Shown here: piece after piece, positions 57,385 through 64,000 of the stretch
How the letters are laid out: the number at the start of each line of letters is the position of its first letter
Position numbering within the stretch: the stretch's first letter is position 1
NCBI GenBank assembly: GCA_021186555.1
Contig: JAJKFL010000427.1
Location: forward strand, 16,358,005-16,422,004
DNA from: Reticulitermes speratus
Taxonomy: Eukaryota; Arthropoda; Insecta; Blattodea; Rhinotermitidae
DNA: 64,000 bases
Direction of reading: 5' to 3'
Made by a program: the position numbers and the translations under genes
The notes under the pieces: generated by a model
Told to the model about the DNA's origin: nothing
Database searches by the model: none
What the model saw: only the letters and a program-made list of their open reading frames with translations

Positions 57385-57692
57385 AAAGGTAAAGCAATCC
57401 CATTACAGGCCTTGACAGGCCCTTAGGGCTCCAGGAGGTCGAGGCTCCCAGGTTTTTACACAATCGGCACATGAAGGTGGTAAGGTTGTCAGCCCTACGC
57501 ACCGGCCGCCTTTACCCCCCAGGAAAGACTCCTGGTACTCATTTCTGTTAGAGGCTGAGTCGACCCCAGGGCCATAGTGCGACCGAAACGATTATGTCAG
57601 TGAAAAATTCCAGTGACACCATCGGGAATCGAACCCGCGACGTTCCATCTTGTAGCGCAGTGCCTCAACCAACTTCGCCACCGCGTGGCCCC
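57385..57692 (-). mobile_element. SINE3 copy with 12-bp target duplication
   Basis: GATACTGTACTA (57373-57384) and GATACTGTATTA (57693-57704), one change. Minus-strand head GGCCACGCGGTGGCGAAGTT and B box GGGTTCGATTCCC. The family C-run is short here (6). Confidence 0.93.
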
Positions 57693-57704
57693 GATACTGT
57701 ATTA

Positions 57705-58379
57705 GTCATTCGAAATTAATTAAAAAAAATCTACACCAGCACTGCTACACAGTCATATTTACGTACATTTTGCAACAAGCAAATTCGTTCAACATTCAAC
57801 CTACGACTTTTCAAAGCCGTAAAATTAGCCACTGCAATACAGACGGACGTCCCACAGTTGTCACAGTATGGCATTGTATTACAAATCGTCATGACGTCAT
57901 TTACAGTTTCAGCTATAAAATATTAAATTTACTTATTTCTTCTTCCCCCCCCCCCCCCCCCCCCCCCCACTAGGATCTTTCCCATTAGATTCGTAGCACT
58001 GGAATAAATATTCAGTGTTTGAAAACTAATTAAATAGGACAAATAATCTTCCGCGTACTTAAACCTACGTACTCCGAGATTTTGTAATGATTGAGATAAC
58101 ATAAGCTTGTAAGAACTGAAAAAAAAAAAGTGGCCATGGATATTGGCACTTTAAAGTCGAACAATGTGCACGTCAAACGCAACGTACCGCGACTCATAAA
58201 AGCGTCTTCAAAGCGCAAGGACCTCTTCGCGTGCTCTTCAATAGGAGGAAGAAAGGCACAGTGTTCATTCCGTCCCTACACCCAGAGGACAACGCATCCT
58301 TAAGTGGTGTCCGGCAAGCGATCTAAACTGTTCGAGGATGGAATGTTGACGTCTCTCTAGAAAAGAAGACCAGCCACAG
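57705..58379. other. No gene recognised; C25 run
   Basis: A run of 25 C at 57944-57968, the longest homopolymer in the window. Frames around it are chance. Confidence 0.55.
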
Positions 58380-58640
58380 ACAGCATTTCTTACTATGCTG
58401 ATTTCAGGTTTCCGCCGCGGTGTAAATGGGATCTTCACCATTTTCAAGGAATGGAAAAAATAGGTTGTCCCGAAACGTCGGTAACCAACTACCAATCTAA
58501 GCTGCGTAAAATCCAAGAAAAGCGACGTTTCGGGGCAAACTGTCGGTCCTGTCCATTGAAGATGTGACTGACAGGTTGTCCCGAAACGTTGGTAACCAAC
58601 TACCAATCTACACTGCGTACAATTTCAGAACACGAAGATC
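58380..58640. mobile_element. Tandem pair of GAAACGTC elements
   Basis: GGTTGTCCCGAAACGT and GGTAACCAACTACCAATCTA occur twice (58472-58510 and 58575-58612), each followed by a GCGTA end piece. In the second unit the upstream part is TTGAAGATGTGAC. CTTTCCGCCGCGG-like sequence (TTTCCGCCGCGGTG) marks the left end. A direct repeat of the core is what one expects if such units are copied in tandem. Confidence 0.65.
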
Positions 58641-58694
58641 TCAGCTTTCCTTACTAAAGTCAGCAAAACTCACTGCGCTAAGATACGAATGTGT

Positions 58695-58990
58695 AGGGGT
58701 AGCTCAGTCAGTATAGGAATTAAGTGTGGGGCTGAAAGATTGCAGCAAGGATACCTCTCTTCGTTGCCACGTCCAGCCTGGGTTAGGGGCCCACACAACC
58801 CAGTATCCAAAGGCAACCGGCGATCACTTTTCCGAAGTAAAGCACTCAAAGAGTGTAACTTCGCACTCACCACACTTTGATGCCAAGGATAGGAATGTGT
58901 AAAGCTTAATCTCCGTTCTGCATGCGTCCTCACGACAGGCGCATAAGGACACAGAATACCCCACTTAACCTCAATATGAACGTTACCCTT
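58695..58990 (+). mobile_element. SINE1 copy (first of two adjacent)
   Basis: GGGGTAGCTCAGTCAGTATA gives a good A box. The B box is decayed, then come GCCTGGGTTAGGGGCCCACA and GAAGTAAAGC. The tail ends CTTACCTAAG. Confidence 0.7.
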
Positions 58991-59026
58991 ACCTAAGACT
59001 TCATAGCAGAAAGTTCTAGGCGATGA

Positions 59027-59275
59027 ACCAGGACAGCGCAGTTGGTACGTTCATTAGGCTAAGTGGTGAACAAGGAGAACAGGGGTTCGATTTCCGCACA
59101 GGTAAAACCTTCAGACTGACACTGGGGTCCACCCAGCGCCCTATTCAATGGGATCCAGGGGGCTCTTTCCGCGGACGGGGCGTGAAGCTGACCAATCATC
59201 TCTATCTAGTGCTGAGGTTAAGAATGAGTGGAGCCATAACTCACACCCACTTATGCTTTTATGGCGTCCACAGAC
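59027..59275 (+). mobile_element. SINE1 copy (second of two adjacent)
   Basis: CAGGACAGCGCAGTTGGTAC, B box GGGTTCGATTTCC, GGGGTCCACCCAGCGCCC, GGAGCCATAACTC and CTTTTATGGCGTCCACAG. Confidence 0.8.
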
Positions 59276-59835
59276 ACAGAGTACTAGAAGATAGTTACAC
59301 GCCAGCAAAAACAGCTTCCCATTTTCTTTCTAAATAATATTACGGCTTTTGCTTTTATCGTTTTCTTTTATCTACATCTTTTACTATAGCTGGTTAAAAA
59401 TTCGTGACGTAAGCACAGCTGTTGCACAAAAATCGATTTCATTTTAGGCCTAAATACGAGTAGCAGGAAAACTCTGAATGGAAAAGAATCCATCTATGCA
59501 TGTTTCCACAACCCTGTAATTCTCTCACAGATGTTCGCTGGGGTCAACCATGAATATGCAAACAGATGCACAACTATAGGGTAGCCATCTCCACTAGACC
59601 TGCTATTTTCAGTTCATAGGTAAATAGTTCCCAAACTGTGAGGCGTGCCACGATGATTGGATTGATTGACTTTGTCGCTCCACATCCACACCCAAAACCA
59701 CATAAAAGAATATGTAAATACAAATTTCTGAAGAACACACAAGAATGCCTATAGCTTCACGTGAGAAACTGCCGGACTTCTATGAACGTTAGGGACGTAA
59801 CAGGTCGCCTTGTAATGCATGCAGACTGCAGACAC

Positions 59836-59888
<53 letters not shown>

Positions 59889-59944
59889 CAGCACTGATCG
59901 ACGACGTCGCATATTTTAAACTCAAAACTTTCTCGGGATAGCAG
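59276..59944. other. No gene recognised; (GTA)n microsatellite
   Basis: (GTA)n at 59836-59889, about 18 units, just upstream of a truncated X copy. Confidence 0.6.
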
Positions 59945-60352
59945 CTACGCATGCGCCATATTATATTGTCATCTGTGGCCTGTCTGGCTCTACAGCATTT
60001 TTCCACATAAACGGCAAATAAACGGCATGATTTTAGGAAAAAAAGTTATTGAACATAAAATGTGTGTTTTGATTTTCTCTACAACTTTTGTTTGAAATAT
60101 TTCTCATTTTAGGAAGATTTCAGCGAGATATTATCAGAAATGCACATGGGTCCTCATGTAAAGTACCCGTTATTCTTGTCAGATTCAAGTGAAACGTGAA
60201 TTTTCTCGAGATGTTTTCGAAAAATATTCATATAATAAATTTAATGAAAATCCGTCCACAAGGAGCCGAGTTGTTCCATGCGGACGGACGGAAGGACAGA
60301 CAGACATGATGAAGCTGTCACTTTTCGCAAATTTTTCGAACGCGCCTAAAAA
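59945..60352 (+). repeat. Repeat X, copy 6, 5'-truncated
   Basis: Starts at CATGCGCCATATTATATTGT and continues with CATCTGTGGCCTGTCTGG, TACCCGTTATTCTTGTCAGA, GAAAATCCGTCCACAAGGAG and CGAACGCGCCTAAAAA. Confidence 0.82.
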
Positions 60353-61047
60353 CTCTGCGTCTTGCACACAGATATACTCATATACTTCATATACTCGTAG
60401 ATCTCGGAAGAAACAGCGATTACTTCCCTGTACCTCATTAACTGACTGGTTTCTACAAACGAGGAGTTTGTTTACTGGGCGGTACGAACTGAATCTTTAA
60501 ATATAATTGACGTTCTTCTTTGTCTTCAAAACATCTGAAGCACACGCGTTGAGTATTACGTGCTTCAAGAGGACGCATATCATGATATATAAGCTACCTG
60601 ACCAGGAATTCATGACAGTCGGAGTGTGAGCTATAAATATGACGTCCCAAATCTCTCCTTTTTCCTATCTTCCATGTCATTAAGTAACATTAGAAACGAA
60701 CGCTGCAGCCAGCCAAAGAATGTTGTTAATAGCTGTGATTTAAACACGACAACAAAAAGCAAAGCAGAGGCACTACAAAGCAGGTTTTTAAAATCCAGCT
60801 GTGTCCACTCAGTACACGACTATCATTTTTTGGGCATTATACTAGATATTTCCTTTAGCAATACAAAACAATTTAAATTGGCCGTTTGGAATATGTTTAG
60901 AACTTAGTCAGTAGTCCTAAAATGAAACATGAACGTAATACACTAGGTGTTAAATACAAATATAAATCATACCTTATAAATATAAGTATGGAGACTATAC
61001 ACAATTCAAAGGTTTCTGACAAGTAGCTTCGCGTCCGTACCGTTGAT

Positions 61048-61050
<3 letters not shown>
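60353..61050. other. No gene recognised
   Basis: The 93-codon plus frame 60626-60907 is without motif. Nothing else found. Confidence 0.5.

Positions 61051-61105
<55 letters not shown>
61051..61105. repeat. (AAT)n microsatellite
   Basis: About 18 AAT units. Confidence 0.95.
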
Positions 61106-61109
<4 letters not shown>

Positions 61110-61484
61110 TAAATACAATCAAACAAAACATATAAACACATCTTGTCTTTTGCAGATCATCAGCGTCCAAAACAGAATGTCGAACTTATAATGTTGTATT
61201 TCCACTGTGAATATCCTTTGTGAATTATGAATTTAAAACAGCACTGTACATAGCTGGTTTTAATTTTGTGAAAGAATGTCTGTATCTACGCATACATAAT
61301 AGGAAATCCGGTCCAGCCTATAGTTTCTATACATACTGCAATAATAAATTGATGCCAAACCTTAGCAATGCACAGGACTCTGACTTACTTTGCACTGAAT
61401 TCCTATGTAAGGAGAATTTCCTGTCATTTATATGTGCAGAAGTTTAGTTCTTTCATTCATATATATCTCATAAATTGATAAAAT
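61106..61484. other. No gene recognised
   Basis: The 75-codon plus frame 61220-61447 has no motif. Confidence 0.5.
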
Positions 61485-61545
61485 TTCCTCCTGGGGATGA
61501 CAACTTTAAGGTTTGATAAAAGTTTCCTTCCATGATAAGTCGGTC
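61485..61545 (+). ncRNA. Decayed relative of the motif at 61913
   Basis: TTTCCTCCTGGGGATGACA and AACTTTAAGGTTTGATAAAA parallel TTTCCTTCTGAAGATGACC and ACTTCAAGGGTCGAAACA at 61911-61947. The core bases are lost. Confidence 0.35.
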
Positions 61546-61597
61546 CCTGTCACTACGGCGTGGTGCGTCCTCAGGTTGCGGATGGAGGAACGGCCTC

Positions 61598-61893
61598 CAG
61601 ATATGTAGGGTACCTGCGAATACATTGAATAAGCAGCGGACAGCCGACAAGGTGTGGTCCTCCGGCTTGGGGGTTGGGCGAGGTGCTAACAACTCCTTAC
61701 CGTAAAAAATTATCATGTTACGAAACATTTCACAAGGCCTCGAACCTGGACTGATTCTTTGGTACGACCTAAGGCTCAGGATAGAGACAGGTGGCGGGCT
61801 TGTGAATGCGGTAATGAACCTTTGGGTTCCATAAAATGCGGACTAGCTGAGGACCTGTTGGCTTCTCAAGGACTGTGCTCCATGAAGTTAGTT
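61598..61893 (+). mobile_element. RTE-type LINE 3' part and tail
   Basis: The upstream 170 bp align with 34065-34165 (CGACAAGG and CTTGGGGGTTGG blocks). GGCTCAGGATAGAGACAGGT and GGCGGGCTTGTGAATGCGGT follow, then the tail GGTTCCATAAAATGCGG and CTCCATGAAGTTAGTTAGT. The tail has small deletions. Confidence 0.75.
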
Positions 61894-61912
61894 AGTCATG
61901 GAGTTAAAAGTT

Positions 61913-61955
61913 TCCTTCTGAAGATGACCACTTCAAGGGTCGAAACACTCGAGGA
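61913..61955 (+). ncRNA. Hammerhead-like motif, well formed (candidate)
   Basis: TCCTT, CTGAAGA, an extra T, stem GACC/GGTC around ACTTCAAG, GAAAC, ACTC, GAGGA. The outer helix TCCTT/GAGGA pairs over 5 positions with one G-U, and CTC is an allowed NUH triplet. Confidence 0.5.
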
Positions 61956-62189
61956 TGAATAGTATTTTCCTTTACCAACACATGTACATTATACGATTTG
62001 TGTCTGAGGGTTTTATTTTATTTAATAATAAATGAAAATATTATCTGGAATTGCTGTATACCGTGTCCCACGGAAAATTCGACTATTATAAGAAGGAACG
62101 GAGCGCTAAAGTGTCATAAGTCTTACAACACCTCCTCACTGTGTTACCGCCGTCACTGCAAGCAATCCAGTTATCGGCCACATAAAGTT
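61956..62189. other. No gene recognised
   Basis: Nothing identifiable before the minus-strand SINE1. Confidence 0.5.
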
Positions 62190-62475
62190 AAGTCAGTAAA
62201 TTTCAACCTAGAACAGACTACGAAGGCCCAGAGGGGGAGTAGAGATATAGGTCTACTCTTTCTTTAACCTCGGCAATAGATGAGGGTGGGCGGTCAACGC
62301 CACGTCCCGACCGCTTTAACCCCGGGAAAGAGACCCGGTACCCATCGTACAGGAGGCTGGGTGGGCCCCAGGGCAGGTCTGGAAGGGTGCAGAAAATCTC
62401 ACCCCCACCGGGATTCCATCCCCGGACCGTTCAGCCCGTAGCGAGTCGCTATACCGACTGAGCTATCCCTGCCCA
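62190..62475 (-). mobile_element. SINE1 copy, full-length reference
   Basis: Minus-strand head GGGCAGGGATAGCTCAGTCG, then GCTACGGGCTGAACGGTCCG and B box GGGATGGAATCCC, GGGGCCCACCCAGCCTCCTG, GTACCGGGTCTCTTTCCC, GGCCTTCGTAGTCTGTTCTA and a diverged tail. Both polymerase III promoter boxes of the tRNA-like head are readable. Confidence 0.93.
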
Positions 62476-62999
62476 CACCATACACATAAAGAGTAGCTAA
62501 ACGTACTGATACTATTGATTTGAATAGGAAAAACGGGTACAGTATATCACGCTAAGACCTGTCGCATATTGCATATCCAGGATATACCCTATTAGGCAGA
62601 TGCAATAGAACTATTTTTCTCAATTCCTGTAGGATAACTGAGTATACAGAACAACAAATGTTCGCATTTTTTTTTGGATAACATGTAGTAAATATGCTGG
62701 TTTTAACAAAACTGGTTATGGAGATCGTAAGAATTGCATTCAAACAGTTGTAACGTTCACAGTAATTATGTTAACCTGTATTTTTAGTTTGTACGCAATG
62801 TGCATGGCATAACATATTACGAAGTTTGAAATAATGATGCTATTAAAAGCGAATAAGCTTTACTGTACGAAACAACATCATACTCGCACATTCTCACATG
62901 ATCCACGTCACCCAACCTCCGGTTCTGCCAACACTCACTAAGCTACGCTAACTTTTGAAATGTGTGTACGAGAAATTGTCATTACACTGTTCTTCGAAA
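62476..62999. other. No gene recognised
   Basis: AT-rich with no frame beyond 63 codons. Confidence 0.5.
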
Positions 63000-63245
63000 C
63001 TCAGCTGTAGCTCGGTGGATATAGTGATTATACAAGATGGAAAGCCGAACGGATGCAGTTCGATTCCAAACACAGGCAAAGATTTTCATTTTCTGCAAAG
63101 CCTCCTACCTAATGGGTAGTGGGGGCTCTACTGCTGCTGAGTGATGGCGACCACACACCTCCATCCAGAGCGTAGGTTAAGAATGCGTGACTTAATACCA
63201 CCATCCTTCCATATAACTTCATTTTAGTGCTTAGTTAAACAAAGG
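63000..63245 (+). mobile_element. SINE1 copy, TTAAAC-ending subfamily
   Basis: CTCAGCTGTAGCTCGGTGGA (A box), CAGTTCGATTCC (B box), GCCTCCTACCTAATGGGTAG, AGGTTAAGAATGCGTG and the end GTGCTTAGTTAAACAAAGG. Confidence 0.78.
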
Positions 63246-64000
63246 GGCTACTTTACACCTTTATTTTTTACTGCGATGTGATGCAATTTGGGGGGGGGGG
63301 GGTCCAGATTTGAAATGAGGATAATAGAATCGATGTAAAATGTTAGGTTTCCTCTGTTGCAAAATATAACCTTACGGTCTGGAAGGTTAGCAGATCAGGA
63401 CATATACCAGTCTGTGGTTGAAATTAGGTCGTCAGCGTCAGATATTTACAAATCAGGACGCAACCTCCATTAGAGCTAACTGCAACACATTCCACCCTCT
63501 CCCCAAGTAGCAGGCCCATATGTGTCATCCTGCTTCCTTGGTTTCCACCAACATTTCAACCCCGGAGCGGAGATTGACTTGCAAATTAAGCTGGTATTCA
63601 TGACGAACCATAATGTACGACAAGCAGTCAATGATCCCTGAAGACGTGCGTGGTTGTCTTTGAAGATAGATGCGAAGTTCCTACAACGTGTACACTGCCT
63701 ATATACTGTAACATGACGCTGCAAATTCCGCCTACTTGCTGCGGATAACACCGGCCTGGAATAAAAAGGACTTTTCAGCTGATTTTTCTTTCATAGACAC
63801 GGGGGTTGCATGATATTGTCATTCGGTGAAGTAATGCAATCAATACTTTTATGAAAAGGAAAGTGTAAGGGTTTGCCTTCTTAGAATAACCACCAAATCT
63901 GCAGTCATTAACAGAAAATCAGGAAGACAATGTCCAGAATTGTCCGTTTCAAAGGTCATAAAACTGAGTAAACCGGCAGGAAAACGTTACAATAAGGCAC
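63246..64000. other. No gene recognised; G13 run
   Basis: A run of 13 G at 63290-63302. The 91-codon minus frame 63476-63751 has no known family. Confidence 0.5.

Noticed and set aside
58265-58606. 113-codon minus-strand frame with two VVGY.RFGTT repeats
   Set aside because: The peptide repeat merely reflects the tandem non-coding GAAACGTC element.
62400-62475. Possible tRNA gene
   Set aside because: A and B boxes are present, but the sequence continues into the SINE1 body and does not close an acceptor stem. It is a SINE head. The same holds for the SINE2, SINE3 and SINE4 heads.
1-64000. Virus-like or LTR elements
   Set aside because: I looked for long terminal repeats and for protease, integrase, capsid or envelope-like peptides, and saw none that I could support.

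Overview
The window looks like non-coding, repeat-dense animal DNA, most likely from an arthropod. I favour a cockroach or termite. The RTE-type LINE peptides and tRNA-headed SINEs are of the kind I associate with Blattodea, but this is recall and was not searched. I found no host gene, no convincing exon series, no rRNA, no free-standing tRNA, and no virus-like or LTR element. The stretch is best read as intergenic or long-intron sequence filled with transposable elements and their remains.

Layout. 0-10 kb: a 5'-truncated RTE-type LINE on the minus strand, SINEs of four families, and a 38-unit, 40-bp satellite (7709-9229) lying between two copies of a mid-size repeat here called X. 10-20 kb: X copies, one split by a LINE tail, a perfect 20-bp hairpin, and the first small RNA-like motifs with a CTGANGA ... 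CGAAAC core. 20-30 kb: a hAT-type MITE with a perfect 8-bp target duplication (20454-21144), long palindromes at 23878-24009 and 25829-26054, a TATG microsatellite, and a MITE lodged in a LINE tail. 30-40 kb: more inverted-repeat elements and LINE remnants of three families. 40-50 kb: SINEs, a 44.9-kb foldback, a 31-bp minisatellite open in several frames, and a head-to-tail X dimer. 50-64 kb: a transposase fragment of the Tc1/mariner kind, clustered SINEs, a second copy of an unnamed repeat Y, and further LINE tails.

Four SINE families are separable by their tRNA heads: SINE1 with a (CTTTAC)n or TTAATTAAG-type 3' end, SINE2 with a Leu-like head, SINE3, and SINE4. Several copies have readable target-site duplications of 10-15 bp, which fits LINE-driven insertion. 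The RTE-type LINE tails, ending in (GTTA)n, are a plausible source of the machinery.

The most interesting signal is a set of about ten short motifs. They share CTGANGA, one extra base, a stem-loop, then CGAAAC and often ATGTA or GTC. In the best copies an outer helix closes exactly where stem I of a type I hammerhead ribozyme would lie. Similar motifs sit inside several inverted-repeat elements. Hammerhead ribozymes are known in Penelope-like retroelements, so these could be remains of such elements, but the extra base before stem II makes them non-canonical.
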